A stretch of DNA of 64,000 bases from Arcobacter sp. F2176 (GTDB lineage: Bacteria; Campylobacterota; Campylobacteria; Campylobacterales; Arcobacteraceae), in contig NZ_PDJV01000003.1 of assembly GCF_004116465.1 (NCBI RefSeq), positions 124,001 through 188,000 of the forward strand, in the 5' to 3' direction. How positions within the stretch are numbered: the stretch's first letter is position 1; every line of letters begins with the position of its first letter. The notes under the pieces were generated by a model. That model did no database searches, was not told the origin of the DNA, and worked only from the letters and a program-made list of their open reading frames with translations. Below, piece after piece: positions 9,372 through 19,289 of this stretch. The translations under genes were made by a program, and so were the position numbers.

Positions 9372-11948
9372 ATGAGTTTAATCGCTGATTATAAAGCACA
9401 TACGCAAGAGAGACTTAATGAAGGTGGTCTTCCTCCATTGGCATTGACTGCTGATCAAACGGCACAATTGGTTGAACTATTAAAAGCAAATACTGTAGAA
9501 GATTCAGATTACGCATTAGATATGTTTAAAAATAAAATTAACCCAGGTGTAGATGATGCTGCATATGTAAAGGCTGCATTTTTAAATGATGTAGTGCAAG
9601 GGAATGTTACCTGTTCTGTTATTTCTAAGATTGAAGCAATTGAAATTTTAGGGACAATGATGGGTGGGTTTAATGTCCTTCCATTAGTTGATGCATTAAA
9701 AGTAGAAGAAACTGCAGCAGATGCAGCAAAACAATTAAAAAATACAATTTTAGTATATGATTCATTCAATGATGTAAAAGATTTAGCAGATGCTGGAAAC
9801 AATTATGCTAAAGAGATTATTGAATCTTGGGCAAATGGTGAATGGTTTACAAACAAACCAGCATTAGAAGAAGAAATTACTTTAACAGTTTATAAAATTC
9901 CTGGTGAAACAAATACAGATGATTTATCTCCTGCAACTGTAGCATTTACAAGAGCTGATATTCCATTACATGCAACTGCAATGTTACAATCAAGAATGGA
10001 AAAACCATTAGAAAAAATGGTTGAACTTAAAGAAAAAGGTTTCCCTTTAGCATACGTTGGTGATGTTGTTGGAACTGGAAGTTCTAGAAAATCAGGTATT
10101 AACTCTGTTCAATGGCATATGGGTAGAGATATTCCAGGTGTTCCTAATAAAAGAACAGGTGGAGTTGTTATTGGTTCTATTATCGCTCCTATTTTCTTCA
10201 ATACAGCAGAAGACTCAGGATGTTTACCAATTCAAGCAGATGTAGATGCCCTAGAAACTGGTGATGTTATTACTGTAAAACCTTATGCAGGACAAATATT
10301 AAAAGAGGGAAAAGTTGTTTCTGAATTTACTTTATCTCCAAATACATTAACAGATGAAATGAGAGCAGGTGGAAGAATTCCATTAATTATTGGTAAAGGA
10401 TTAACTGCAAAAGCTAGAGAAGCTTTAGGTTTAGAAGCTTCTGATTTATTCATTACTGCATCTCAACCAGCAGCTTCAACTAATGGTTATACTCAAGCTC
10501 AAAAAATGGTAGGAAGAGCGTGTGGTATGGAAGGTGTTAAACCTGGTATGTATGTTGAGCCAATTTGTACAACTGTTGGATCACAAGATACTACAGGACC
10601 TATGACAAGAGATGAGATTAAAGAACTTGCTGCACTATCTTTTGGTGCTGATATGGTTATGCAATCATTCTGTCATACTGCTGCTTATCCAAAACCATCA
10701 GACATTAATTTACAACATACACTTCCTGAATTTATTACTTCAAGAGCGGGTGTTACTTTAAGACCAGGTGATGGTGTTATTCACTCTTGGTTAAATAGAT
10801 TATGTTTACCAGATACAGTTGGTACTGGTGGAGATTCTCATACAAGATTCCCAATTGGTATTTCATTCCCAGCTGGTTCTGGTCTTGTTGCATTTGCAGG
10901 GGTTACTGGTATGATGCCTTTAACTATGCCTGAATCTGTACATGTTAAATTTACTGGTGAATTACAACCAGGAATTACATTAAGAGATTTAGTTAATGCT
11001 ATCCCTTACCAAGCTATTAAAGATGGTTTATTAACAGTTGAGAAAAAAGGTAAGAAAAATATTTTTGCAGGTAATGTAATCGAAATTTCTGGTCTTCCAC
11101 AACTTAAAGTTGAGCAAGCATTTGAACTTTCAGATGCAGCAGCAGAAAGAAGTGCAGCAGCTTGTTCTATTCAATTGGATAAAGAACCAATTATTGAGTA
11201 CTTATCTTCAAATATTGCTTTAATTGAAAAAATGATTGAAGAGGGTTACCAAGATGCTAGAACTTTACAAAGAAGAGCTGATAAAATGAAAGAATGGATT
11301 GCTAATCCTGAATTAATCACTCCAGATGAAGATGCAGAGTATTTAGCAACTATTGAAATCAATTTAAATGAAATCACTGAGCCATTATTAGCTTGTCCTA
11401 ATGATCCAGATGATGTTGATACTTTAACAAACATTTTAGCTGATCCAAAAAGACCAACTGAAAAAATTGATGAAGTATTTGTTGGTTCTTGTATGACAAA
11501 TATTGGATTATTTAGAGCTTTAGGTGAAGTACTTAAAGGTGAAGGTCCAGTTCCTGCAAAACTTTGGGTTGCACCACCAACAAAAATGGATCAACAACAA
11601 TTAACTGAAGAGGGTTATTACTCAATCTTTGGAGCAGCTGGTGCTAGACTTGAAATACCAGGATGTTCATTATGTATGGGTAACCAAGCAAATGTTGGTC
11701 AAGGTGCAGTTGTATTTAGTACATCTACTAGAAACTTTGATAACAGACTGGGTAAAGATTCTAAAGTTTATTTAGGTTCTGCAGAAGTTGCAGCATTAGC
11801 AGCACTTTTAGGAAGACTTCCAACAAAAGAAGAATACCTTGATATGGTTCCTAAAAAAATCACTCCTGAAAAAAGAGATGATATTTATAAATACTTAAAT
11901 TTCCACTTATTATCAGGTGATGAGTTAACTAACTTAGTTCACTCTTAA
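9372..11948 (+). CDS. acnB: Bifunctional aconitate hydratase 2 / 2-methylisocitrate dehydratase
   Basis: 858 residues, matching the AcnB family (865 in E. coli). It interconverts citrate and isocitrate in the TCA cycle through a [4Fe-4S] cluster. The cluster Cys are in VGSCMTNIG and GCSLCMGNQ in the C-terminal third. The N-terminal HEAT-like domain and the swivel domain ([12 protein letters not shown] near residue 235-245) precede the catalytic domains, which is the AcnB order. A strong ribosome site precedes the ATG. It is monocistronic, closed by a strong terminator. Codon use looks optimised relative to neighbours, which suggests high expression. Confidence 0.97.
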   Translation: MSLIADYKAHTQERLNEGGLPPLALTADQTAQLVELLKANTVEDSDYALDMFKNKINPGVDDAAYVKAAFLNDVVQGNVTCSVISKIEAIEILGTMMGGFNVLPLVDALKVEETAADAAKQLKNTILVYDSFNDVKDLADAGNNYAKEIIESWANGEWFTNKPALEEEITLTVYKIPGETNTDDLSPATVAFTRADIPLHATAMLQSRMEKPLEKMVELKEKGFPLAYVGDVVGTGSSRKSGINSVQWHMGRDIPGVPNKRTGGVVIGSIIAPIFFNTAEDSGCLPIQADVDALETGDVITVKPYAGQILKEGKVVSEFTLSPNTLTDEMRAGGRIPLIIGKGLTAKAREALGLEASDLFITASQPAASTNGYTQAQKMVGRACGMEGVKPGMYVEPICTTVGSQDTTGPMTRDEIKELAALSFGADMVMQSFCHTAAYPKPSDINLQHTLPEFITSRAGVTLRPGDGVIHSWLNRLCLPDTVGTGGDSHTRFPIGISFPAGSGLVAFAGVTGMMPLTMPESVHVKFTGELQPGITLRDLVNAIPYQAIKDGLLTVEKKGKKNIFAGNVIEISGLPQLKVEQAFELSDAAAERSAAACSIQLDKEPIIEYLSSNIALIEKMIEEGYQDARTLQRRADKMKEWIANPELITPDEDAEYLATIEINLNEITEPLLACPNDPDDVDTLTNILADPKRPTEKIDEVFVGSCMTNIGLFRALGEVLKGEGPVPAKLWVAPPTKMDQQQLTEEGYYSIFGAAGARLEIPGCSLCMGNQANVGQGAVVFSTSTRNFDNRLGKDSKVYLGSAEVAALAALLGRLPTKEEYLDMVPKKITPEKRDDIYKYLNFHLLSGDELTNLVHS

Positions 11949-11956
11949 TAGAAAGA

Positions 11957-11985
11957 CAAAGAGGTTTTACCTCTTTGCTTTTTTT
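11957..11985 (+). terminator. Intrinsic terminator of acnB
   Basis: Stem CAAAGAGGT / ACCTCTTTG with a 3-base loop, followed by CTTTTTTT. It overlaps the stop codon of the convergent HAD gene, so it may also slow transcription coming from the other side, although the U-tract on that strand is weak. Confidence 0.88.
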
Positions 11986-12749
11986 ATTTCTTCTTTCAAT
12001 TCTATCAAAGACTTAAAACTCATAAAATCAAAATCAAGTGTATTAGATGGTAATTTATTACCAGAATTTATCCAACCAGCAGATATATTTGCATTTTTTG
12101 CCCCTAAAATATCAGTTTCAAAAGTATCACCAATCATTAGAGTCTCGCACTTTTGCTTATCAAACTTTGATAATATAGTATCAAAACCATAAGGACTTGG
12201 TTTACCTATAACTTGAACCATTTTTTTAGTATACTCTTCAATTATATCAATCAAAACTCCACACTCTAACTCAAAGCCATCTTTTAGGGGAATTAGTTTA
12301 TCTGGATTGGCTGCTATTATTTGTGTATTTTCACTTATTAAATTAATAGTATTTGATATATCTTTTAATGTAATGTTATTTTCCATCCCAAGTATTACTA
12401 TATCAGGATTTTTATCATTTCTTTTATATTTCTCATATAGATTTTCTTGTAACTGTTTACTTCCTAGAACATAAATATTATCTAAATTATTTTCAAATAA
12501 ATAGTGTTCAATTAGTTTTGTTGTAGTGAAAATATTTTTTTCACTTACATCAACACCACAAGTTAAGAGTTTTTCTTTATATCTGTGAATTTTATAATTG
12601 GAGTTGTTAGTAAAAAAGCAGTATTGAATATTTTCTTTATTCAAATAATCAATTATCTCTTTTGTTCCCTCTAAACTTTGCTCTTCCCTATAAAATACCC
12701 CATCTAAATCAAATATAATAAAAGTAATATTTTTTAAAGCTTCGTACAT
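11967..12749 (-). CDS. HAD-superfamily sugar/glycerol phosphatase (HAD-IIA, NagD/AraL-like)
   Basis: 260 residues. HAD motif I is FDLDGVFYREE (Asp14, Asp16), motif II is FFTNNSN near residue 48, and motif IV is MIGDTFETDILGAKNA near residue 206, with the large C2 cap between them, which defines the HAD-IIA class. Family members hydrolyse small phosphoesters such as 2-phosphoglycolate, glycerol-3-phosphate or 4-nitrophenyl phosphate. It is the last gene of the ugp-like operon and overlaps ugpE by one base (TAATG). Context suggests it dephosphorylates the imported phosphoester or a by-product of it; this is inference. Confidence 0.82.
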   Translation of the reverse strand: MYEALKNITFIIFDLDGVFYREEQSLEGTKEIIDYLNKENIQYCFFTNNSNYKIHRYKEKLLTCGVDVSEKNIFTTTKLIEHYLFENNLDNIYVLGSKQLQENLYEKYKRNDKNPDIVILGMENNITLKDISNTINLISENTQIIAANPDKLIPLKDGFELECGVLIDIIEEYTKKMVQVIGKPSPYGFDTILSKFDKQKCETLMIGDTFETDILGAKNANISAGWINSGNKLPSNTLDFDFMSFKSLIELKEEIKKAKR

Positions 12750-13546
12750 TATTTAATTCCTGTATGTAAAAATGAATTAACAAACTGTTTTTGAAAAATC
12801 AAGAATGCTAATAATAAAGGTGCAACTGATATCAAAGTTGCTGCTGATATTGTAGACCATTGAACTCCCGATTCAGGAGCTGCAAATATTGCTAATCCAA
12901 CTGTAAGAGGTTTTACATTGTTTGAATTTGCAATAATAAGTGGCCATAAAAAATTATTCCAATGATAAGAAACAGATACCAAAGCATAAGCTAAGTATGT
13001 AGGCTTCGAAAGAGGAATATAAACTCTAAATAAAATCCCTATTGGAGAACATCCTTCCATCTTAGCTGCTTCATCAAGCTCATTTGGTATAGTTTTAAAT
13101 GTTTGTCTTAAAAGAAATATTCCAAAAGCTGAAGCAATATAAGGTAATGCCATTCCCCATGTTGTATCTACTAAATTAAAATATGAAATAGTTTTATAAT
13201 TTTCTAAAATCAAATTTTCTGGCATAATCATTAGTTGCATGAGTACTAGAAAAAAAGCAACATTTTTACCATAAAATTCAAATTTTGCAAAAGCATATGC
13301 AGCAAGGGTACATAATATCATTTGACCTATTAATATAATTGTAACTAAAGTAAATGTATTTATCAAATAGTGTAAAAATGGTGCCTGATTCCAAGCATCA
13401 TAAAAACTTTGAACACTTAAAGGTGCAAATAAATCAAAGTTTGCTGAGTATTGTTCCGTATGAAAAGCAGCCCAAAAAGTATAAAATAAAGGAAGTATCC
13501 ATATAAGGGCTAAAGTATAAGTTGATATCTTTTGTAATAATTTCAT
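12749..13546 (-). CDS. ugpE: ABC transporter permease, UgpE-like (carbohydrate/glycerol-3-phosphate)
   Basis: 265 residues with about six membrane segments. The cytoplasmic EAA loop LDEAAKMEGCSPIGILFRV (about residues 177-195) docks on the ATPase. It belongs to the MalG/UgpE branch of CUT1 permeases. It is encoded between ugpA (5-base gap) and the HAD phosphatase. UgpE is favoured over a sugar system because of the DeoR/GlpR regulator and the phosphatase, but the substrate is not proven. Confidence 0.85.
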   Translation of the reverse strand: MKLLQKISTYTLALIWILPLFYTFWAAFHTEQYSANFDLFAPLSVQSFYDAWNQAPFLHYLINTFTLVTIILIGQMILCTLAAYAFAKFEFYGKNVAFFLVLMQLMIMPENLILENYKTISYFNLVDTTWGMALPYIASAFGIFLLRQTFKTIPNELDEAAKMEGCSPIGILFRVYIPLSKPTYLAYALVSVSYHWNNFLWPLIIANSNNVKPLTVGLAIFAAPESGVQWSTISAATLISVAPLLLAFLIFQKQFVNSFLHTGIK

Positions 13547-13551
13547 AGTCT

Positions 13552-14415
13552 CTACTTGTAGTGAATTTTTTTCTCAATTAATCCAAATTGAATTAATGAA
13601 ATAATGATTAAAATTGAAAGTAACACAATAGTAAGTGTTGCTGCATATGAATAATCAAAAAATGAAAAGGCAACATCATAAATATAATATAGTAATAAAT
13701 TTGAGGCATTATCTGGACCACCTTTTGTAAGTATAAACAGATGGTCAATCATCTTAAATGAGTTAATCAAAGCATTAATCATAACAAAAAAGGTTGTAGG
13801 CATCAAAAGAGGAAAAGTAACTTTTGTAAATGTCATCCATGAAGATGAACCCTCAATTTTTGCAGCTTCGTACAATTCTTTTGATATACCTTGAAGTGCT
13901 GCTAGATAAAATATCATAAAAAATCCTGCCTCTTTCCATACAGTCATAACTATAGTTGAACCTAAAACTAAATCTCTATCTCCTAAAAAATTGTATTCAT
14001 TAAATCCAAAGTAGTGAAGAACTTGATTTATTAAACCAATTTCAGGAGCATAAAAAAACAGCCAAATATTTGCAACTGCAACCATAGGTAAAATTGTAGG
14101 AGTAAAATATGCAAGTCTTACAATTGATCTAGCTTTTATTTTTTCTTGAACAAAAATTGCCATTGCTAAAGCTATCATGATTGATAGAGGAACCGTTGTT
14201 AGTGAAAAATAAAGTGTATTTTTAAGCGTTTGCATAAATATTGGATCATGTATCATATACTCATAGTTATCAAGCCCAATAAATCTTCTGGGCTTGAGTA
14301 CTGTTTGATTAGAAAAAAATGAGTTAATAAATGTTGTTACAGTTGGATAATGTGTAAATGCAACAATTAAAATAAATCCAGGTAATAACAATAACCAACC
14401 GTAAACATGTCTCAT
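13552..14415 (-). CDS. ugpA: ABC transporter permease, UgpA-like
   Basis: 287 residues, six predicted membrane segments, MalF/UgpA branch. The EAA motif LYEAAKIEGSSSWMTFTKV is near residues 187-205. It would form the heterodimeric channel with the UgpE-like protein. The gene sits 8 bases after the binding-protein gene and 5 bases before ugpE. Confidence 0.86.
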   Translation of the reverse strand: MRHVYGWLLLLPGFILIVAFTHYPTVTTFINSFFSNQTVLKPRRFIGLDNYEYMIHDPIFMQTLKNTLYFSLTTVPLSIMIALAMAIFVQEKIKARSIVRLAYFTPTILPMVAVANIWLFFYAPEIGLINQVLHYFGFNEYNFLGDRDLVLGSTIVMTVWKEAGFFMIFYLAALQGISKELYEAAKIEGSSSWMTFTKVTFPLLMPTTFFVMINALINSFKMIDHLFILTKGGPDNASNLLLYYIYDVAFSFFDYSYAATLTIVLLSILIIISLIQFGLIEKKIHYK

Positions 14416-14423
14416 AATCTTCC

Positions 14424-15692
14424 TTATTTATAATCTTTTAATAATCTTGTTGCTTGGTTTTGAGCATCATTTAATGCATCTTTGGCACTTTTTTTATCTG
14501 TTAATACAGCTTGAATAGAGTCATCTAATATCTTTCTAACTCTTCCAGTTTGGTAAGTAGATAATTCAGCAGTTGCAAAGTCTAATTGATCTCTTGCAAC
14601 TTTTGCAGGAGGAAACTCTTCAACATATTTTTTAAGTGCAGGTGTTTCATAAGCAGCTTTTGAAATACCAATATATCCCGTACCAATTGACCATTTTGCA
14701 GAATTCTCAGGGCTAGTCATAAATTTGATTAGTTTTAAAGAAGCTTCTTTTTGTTTTGGTGTTGTATTTTTAAACACATAAAAATTACCTCCACCTGTTG
14801 GAGTTCCTCTCATTTCTTTTGCTGGTAACATAGCAACACCAAAGTCAAAAGTTGCATTTTTCTTAACAGCTGTTAAATTACCAGTTGAGTGCCACATCAT
14901 AGCAGTCTTACCACTTAAGAAATTTTTTCTAAGTGTTCCCCATTCAATTGTACCTTCTGGCATAATTTTATATTTGCTTGATAAATCTTTCCAGTATTGT
15001 AAGGCCTCAATAACTTTTGGATTATTGAAATAAGTTTTTGTTCCTTCACCATTCATAAGGACTTCACCATTTTGTTTAGCAAGTGCTCCAAACATCCAAT
15101 ATGGATAACCAGTTGAAGGAATCATTAATCCCCATTGTTTATCATTTGTAAGTTTTTTACCCATAGAAATCATTTCATCCCAATTTTTTGGTGGTTTGTT
15201 TGGATCTAAACCTGCTTTTTTAAATGCATCTTTGTTATAATACATTACAATGGTAGAACGTTGAAAAGGGATACCCCAAACTTTCCCTAAAGTTGTACCA
15301 TTTTCCATTAAAGCTGGATAAAAACTTTTTAGCCATTTTTTATCTTCTTGGGATTTTGCAAGGTCAGAGAAAGATACAATGGCATTTTGCTCAATTAAGT
15401 CGTAAACATCAATAGAGAACATTACGGCTAATTGGGCAGGTTCTCCAGCTTTTAGGGCTGCAAGTGATTTAATTCTTGCATCATTATAATTACCAGCATA
15501 TATTGCTTTTACATCAATATCTGGATTTTGTTTTTCAAAATCATTAACCATAGAATCAACTATTTTTGTTAATGGCCCACCCACAGATACAGGATAATAC
15601 ATTGTTAGTTTTGTTTTATCTGCATTTGCACTAGTTAGCAAACTTGCACCTATAACACTATACATAGCAACTTTTTTCATAAGTTTTAACAT
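14424..15692 (-). CDS. ugpB: Extracellular solute-binding protein, UgpB-like
   Basis: 422 residues. A Sec signal peptide covers residues 1-24 (basic MLKLMKK, hydrophobic core, cleavage after SANA). The mature protein is a family 1 binding protein beginning DKTKLTMYYPVSVGGPLTK, with the SGKTAMMWHSTGN block in the middle that is common in UgpB proteins. It delivers substrate to the UgpAE channel in the periplasm. Glycerol-3-phosphate or a glycerophosphodiester is the likely ligand. Confidence 0.87.
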   Translation of the reverse strand: MLKLMKKVAMYSVIGASLLTSANADKTKLTMYYPVSVGGPLTKIVDSMVNDFEKQNPDIDVKAIYAGNYNDARIKSLAALKAGEPAQLAVMFSIDVYDLIEQNAIVSFSDLAKSQEDKKWLKSFYPALMENGTTLGKVWGIPFQRSTIVMYYNKDAFKKAGLDPNKPPKNWDEMISMGKKLTNDKQWGLMIPSTGYPYWMFGALAKQNGEVLMNGEGTKTYFNNPKVIEALQYWKDLSSKYKIMPEGTIEWGTLRKNFLSGKTAMMWHSTGNLTAVKKNATFDFGVAMLPAKEMRGTPTGGGNFYVFKNTTPKQKEASLKLIKFMTSPENSAKWSIGTGYIGISKAAYETPALKKYVEEFPPAKVARDQLDFATAELSTYQTGRVRKILDDSIQAVLTDKKSAKDALNDAQNQATRLLKDYK

Positions 15693-15719
15693 TTTATTTC
15701 CTATTATTAAAAATACTAT

Positions 15720-16793
15720 TTAAGATAAGATTTCTCTTCTCTCACCAAAAGAATCAAAAAAATTAATCTTTGATTCCTGCCAATTTACCCAAACCCTATC
15801 CCCAGTTTGATAACTATTTTTTTTATCACTTCGCACTAAAATTGGTTTTTCTAAGTCATTATTAAGTGTTTGAATACCCAATATTGTGTCAGAGCCATGA
15901 TAGTCTTGAAAAACAACTTTTGCTTCTATACCTTGATCTTTTTCTACAAAGAAAATATCTTCAGGTCTTATACCAAAGTAATTTGTTTTATTGGAAATAC
16001 GGTTTGAGTAAGTAGATTTAAACTCTTGGTCATCTATATAGATTTGTGTACCTTCTTTTTTTACTTTTATTATGTTCATAGGTGGAGTTCCTATAAACTT
16101 GCCCACAAAAGTGGAAGCAACATTTTCATACAATTCTTGTGGTGTTCCTTGTTGTTCTATTTCTCCTTTATTTAATAAAATAATATGGTCAGCCATACTC
16201 ATAGCTTCTGTTTGGTCATGGGTTACATATAAAACTGTCATTTTTAGTTGTTGCTGTAGTTTTTTTATCTCTATTCTCATCTCATTTCTTAATTTTGCAT
16301 CAAGATTTGATAGGGGTTCATCCATAAGACATATTTTATTTTTTGCTACAAAAGCACGAGCTAATGCAACTCGTTGTTTTTGACCACCTGATAATTGTGA
16401 GGGCTTATTATCCAATAATCCTTCAAGACCTACAAGTTTTACAACTTTTTTCAACCTTTTTTCTTGGGTTTGTTTAGGTACTTTTCTTACCTTTAATCCA
16501 AAAAGAATATTTTCTTCTACACTTAAGTGAGGGAATAAAGCATAAGATTGAAATACCATAGAGATACCTCTTTTAGAAGATTGTAGTTTTGATACATCTT
16601 TTCCATCTATTAAAATTTCACCTGAGCTTATCTCTTCAAGTCCTGCAATCATTCTTAAAGTGGTAGATTTTCCACATCCTGAAGGTCCTAATAAAACTGT
16701 AAAACTCTCTTCTTTTATTGTAAAGTTTAAATTTTCTATAATTATTTTTTCTTCATATTTTTTTGTTATATTTTTTAATTGTATTGATGACAT
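15720..16793 (-). CDS. ugpC: ABC transporter ATP-binding protein, UgpC/MalK-like
   Basis: 357 residues. Walker A GPSGCGKST is near residue 36-44, Q-loop FQSYALFPHL follows, the signature is LSGGQKQRVALARAF and Walker B is CLMDEPLSNLD. A C-terminal TOBE/regulatory domain (FGIRPEDIFFVEKD) is typical of MalK/UgpC. It powers the import system encoded directly downstream. Confidence 0.9.
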   Translation of the reverse strand: MSSIQLKNITKKYEEKIIIENLNFTIKEESFTVLLGPSGCGKSTTLRMIAGLEEISSGEILIDGKDVSKLQSSKRGISMVFQSYALFPHLSVEENILFGLKVRKVPKQTQEKRLKKVVKLVGLEGLLDNKPSQLSGGQKQRVALARAFVAKNKICLMDEPLSNLDAKLRNEMRIEIKKLQQQLKMTVLYVTHDQTEAMSMADHIILLNKGEIEQQGTPQELYENVASTFVGKFIGTPPMNIIKVKKEGTQIYIDDQEFKSTYSNRISNKTNYFGIRPEDIFFVEKDQGIEAKVVFQDYHGSDTILGIQTLNNDLEKPILVRSDKKNSYQTGDRVWVNWQESKINFFDSFGERREILS

Positions 16794-16805
16794 TAAATAT
16801 TTCCT

Positions 16806-17570
16806 CTATTCATTTTCATAGTTTATTTCTACGCCGTTTTTTTCTAATAATTTACAGATATTTTCAGGAGGTTTTTTATCACAAAAGATAGAATCAACAT
16901 TTGATATATTTCCACTTCTTATGTAGGCATTTCTTGTAAATTTTGAATAATCAGCCACTAAAAACACTTTTTTACTAGATTTACTTATGGCTTCCCTAGC
17001 TTGGCACTCTTCTTGTGTAAAATCTAATAATGAACCATTTTCTTCTATTGCACCAACTCCGTATATTCCAAAATCAACACTATATGAACTGAAAAATTTC
17101 TCAATATCATTTCCCACTATGTCTCTGTGTTTATTTCTTAATAATCCACCATGAAGTGTTACTTCAAAAGAGGAATTTTCACAACATACAAGAGCCACAT
17201 TTAAATTATTTGTAAAGATTTTTAGATTTTTGTGATTGATTAGTTCTTTTGCAATTATTTCAGGAGTTGTACCAATTGAGAAAAATAAAGAAGAGTTATT
17301 TGGAATTTGTTTAGCAATTAATCTTGCAATGATTTTTTTTTCATCATAATGAATTATTTTTCTACTATCATATGATATATTATCTTTTTGAAGTGCCATT
17401 TCAACACCACCATATATTCTTCTTAAAAGTCCTTCTTCACATAAAAAATTTATATCTTTTCTAATAGATTGTACAGATACAGAAAAAATCTTGCTTAATT
17501 TTTCTACTGTTGCAGATTTTTCTTGTCTTACTTTTTCTAAAATATAGGCTTGTCTCTCTTTTGGTTTCAT
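16806..17570 (-). CDS. glpR: DeoR-family transcriptional regulator, GlpR-like
   Basis: Chosen start gives 254 residues. The open frame extends 22 codons further upstream (to 17636), but that part has no ribosome site, and the DeoR family starts with the MKPKERQAYIL block. The N-terminal winged helix is KLSKIFSVSVQSIRKDINFL, then GLLRRIYGG. The C-terminal effector domain has SIGTTPEIIA and DFGIYGVGAI, as in sugar-phosphate sensors. It is probably the repressor of the ugp-like operon, responding to the imported phosphoester. Confidence 0.85.
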   Translation of the reverse strand: MKPKERQAYILEKVRQEKSATVEKLSKIFSVSVQSIRKDINFLCEEGLLRRIYGGVEMALQKDNISYDSRKIIHYDEKKIIARLIAKQIPNNSSLFFSIGTTPEIIAKELINHKNLKIFTNNLNVALVCCENSSFEVTLHGGLLRNKHRDIVGNDIEKFFSSYSVDFGIYGVGAIEENGSLLDFTQEECQAREAISKSSKKVFLVADYSKFTRNAYIRSGNISNVDSIFCDKKPPENICKLLEKNGVEINYENE

Positions 17571-17705
17571 TATAAGCTTTCGTTTATATAGTTTAAAATC
17601 TTTCGTTCGAAAGAAATTACGGAAGTATAAATACAAATTATTACATTGTGATTACAAAGAAAAGAGTTTTGATTCTTATGTTTAGATTTAATTATTAGAA
17701 TATGG

Positions 17706-17715
17706 TGAATATTCA
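17706..17715. promoter_or_regulatory. TGAATATTCA palindrome in front of tetR
   Basis: Perfect 10-bp palindrome 58 bases before the tetR start. The same core recurs before hydA1 (20876-20885). Related sites with four central bases lie at the other hydrogenase promoters. This fits autoregulation by the TetR protein. Confidence 0.5.
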
Positions 17716-17773
17716 TTTATTATTAACATAGATTTTAATATTATATATCATTATTAAATTAAGGTAAAAAATT

Positions 17774-18370
17774 ATGTCTGTAAAAGAAGAGAAAAAAAAT
17801 AGTATTATTAGAAATTCGTTGATACTATTCGCTAAAAAAGGTTTTTATAATACAACTATTCCAGATATAGCAAAAGCTATGAGTATGAGTGTTGGTAATA
17901 TGTATAATTACTTTTCCTCAAAAGAAGAATTAGCAAAAGTTGCTATAAAATATTCTACAAATATTATGGCAGATGATTTGAGAAAAATCAATAATATGGA
18001 TATTACTTCAAAAGAAAAACTTTATTTATTTATTAAAAACTATTTGAAAAATGTAAAAAATTCTCCTGAAGTAATAAATTACTTTTTAAGAGTTTATTTA
18101 TCAAATAGAGAAGTATTTAAAGAAGGGTGTGAGGGGTTTTTGTGTGTAGGTGAATTTGTAACTGAAGTTATGATTTTACTTGATGATGGTGCACAAAAAA
18201 AAGAGTTTAGAGAACAAGAATTTTTCCCAGCATTTGGTATGCTAATGGGAAGTTTAGGTGGATTTGCATTTATGAGTGGAGAAAATGTATTAGAAAAAGA
18301 TTTACTTGAATATTCTGATTCTATTGCTGAAAATATTTATAGAGCACTAAAATATGATGAAAATGCATAA
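17774..18370 (+). CDS. TetR/AcrR-family transcriptional regulator
   Basis: 198 residues. The N-terminal HTH covers about residues 27-47 (TTIPDIAKAMSMSVGNMYNYF), followed by an all-helical ligand domain without recognisable specificity motifs. Its stop codon lies inside the start region of the hydrogenase small-subunit gene, so the two are translationally coupled. TetR-type palindromes flank this gene and the hydrogenase and hyp promoters, making it the prime candidate for the regulon's DNA-binding protein. Whether it represses or activates, and what it binds, are unknown. The operator resembles the TGAATGA-type boxes of acyl-CoA-responsive TetR proteins, so an acyl-CoA ligand is an alternative to a protein partner. 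Confidence 0.9.
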   Translation: MSVKEEKKNSIIRNSLILFAKKGFYNTTIPDIAKAMSMSVGNMYNYFSSKEELAKVAIKYSTNIMADDLRKINNMDITSKEKLYLFIKNYLKNVKNSPEVINYFLRVYLSNREVFKEGCEGFLCVGEFVTEVMILLDDGAQKKEFREQEFFPAFGMLMGSLGGFAFMSGENVLEKDLLEYSDSIAENIYRALKYDENA

Positions 18371-19289
18371 AACAGCTTTACCAAAAGTTGTTTGGCTTCA
18401 AGGTATTACTTGCAATGGTAATACCCACTCTTTTTTATCTGCAAATTCATCAAGATTTGAACAATTTAATAATAATTTTGATTTGATTTATCATCCTAGT
18501 TTAACTGTTGATACTACTCTTGATGAGATTTTAGAATCAAAAGATAGAATTGATTATTTGTTAGTTGAAGGTGCAATAACAAATGATGAATTCTATTTTT
18601 CAATTTCTAACAAAAATTTATCAGATGTTTTAACTGCACTTGTTTTAAAATCAAATTTTTTAATTGCCGTTGGTTCTTGTGCTTCTTATGGAGGAATCCA
18701 TGCAAAGTTTGAACAAAATGGCAAAACTGGTGGATTAAAAGATTATATTTCCAATGAAAATCAAGCATCACTTTCCCATGAAATTATAAATCTTACTGGT
18801 TGTCCTGTTCATCCAGAATGGATAATTCAAACTCTTTTTACCTTGAAATTTAATGGTTCAATTACCCTTGATAATAAATCAAGACCAATAGAGTTGTATG
18901 GAGGTCTTGCTCACCATGGTTGTACTAGAAATGAGTACTTTGAGTGGAAAGTAGAGGCAAAAAGTTTTGGATTAAAAGAGGGTTGTTTATTTTATAATGA
19001 AGGGTGTCGTGGACCAATGACACACTCAAATTGTAATAAAATTTTGTGGAATGATGTTAGTAGTAAAACAAGGGTTGGTATGCCCTGTATTGGCTGTACA
19101 GAATATGATTTTCCAAGACTTAATATGTTTGAAACTAAAAAACATATAGGTATACCTTTTGAGCCACCACTTGGAATTCCTAAAAGAGCATATTTATCAA
19201 TTTCAGGTGTTGCTAAAACATTTACGATTCCTAGATTGAATCAAAAATTAAACCACTTTTATGAAAGTAAAAATAATGAAAACAGTTGA
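18354..19289 (+). CDS. Cytoplasmic [NiFe]-hydrogenase small subunit, sensor/group 2-like
   Basis: 311 residues with no Tat or Sec signal; three in-frame ATGs (18354, 18357, 18363) all overlap the tetR end. Cluster ligands seen: WLQGITCNGN (Cys20, with Asn23 where a second Cys is usual), VGSCASYGG, TGCPVHPEW, AHHGCTR (His and Cys of the distal cluster), EGCLFYNEGCRGP, SNC and PCIGCTEYDF. No C-terminal membrane helix is present. Absence of export signals places it in the cytoplasm, as for HupU/HoxB H2 sensors or cyanobacterial-type HupS. From memory, CxGN at the proximal cluster is known for group 2 HupS proteins. A sensor role is inferred from the partner's C-terminus. Confidence 0.88.
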   Translation: MMKMHKTALPKVVWLQGITCNGNTHSFLSANSSRFEQFNNNFDLIYHPSLTVDTTLDEILESKDRIDYLLVEGAITNDEFYFSISNKNLSDVLTALVLKSNFLIAVGSCASYGGIHAKFEQNGKTGGLKDYISNENQASLSHEIINLTGCPVHPEWIIQTLFTLKFNGSITLDNKSRPIELYGGLAHHGCTRNEYFEWKVEAKSFGLKEGCLFYNEGCRGPMTHSNCNKILWNDVSSKTRVGMPCIGCTEYDFPRLNMFETKKHIGIPFEPPLGIPKRAYLSISGVAKTFTIPRLNQKLNHFYESKNNENS

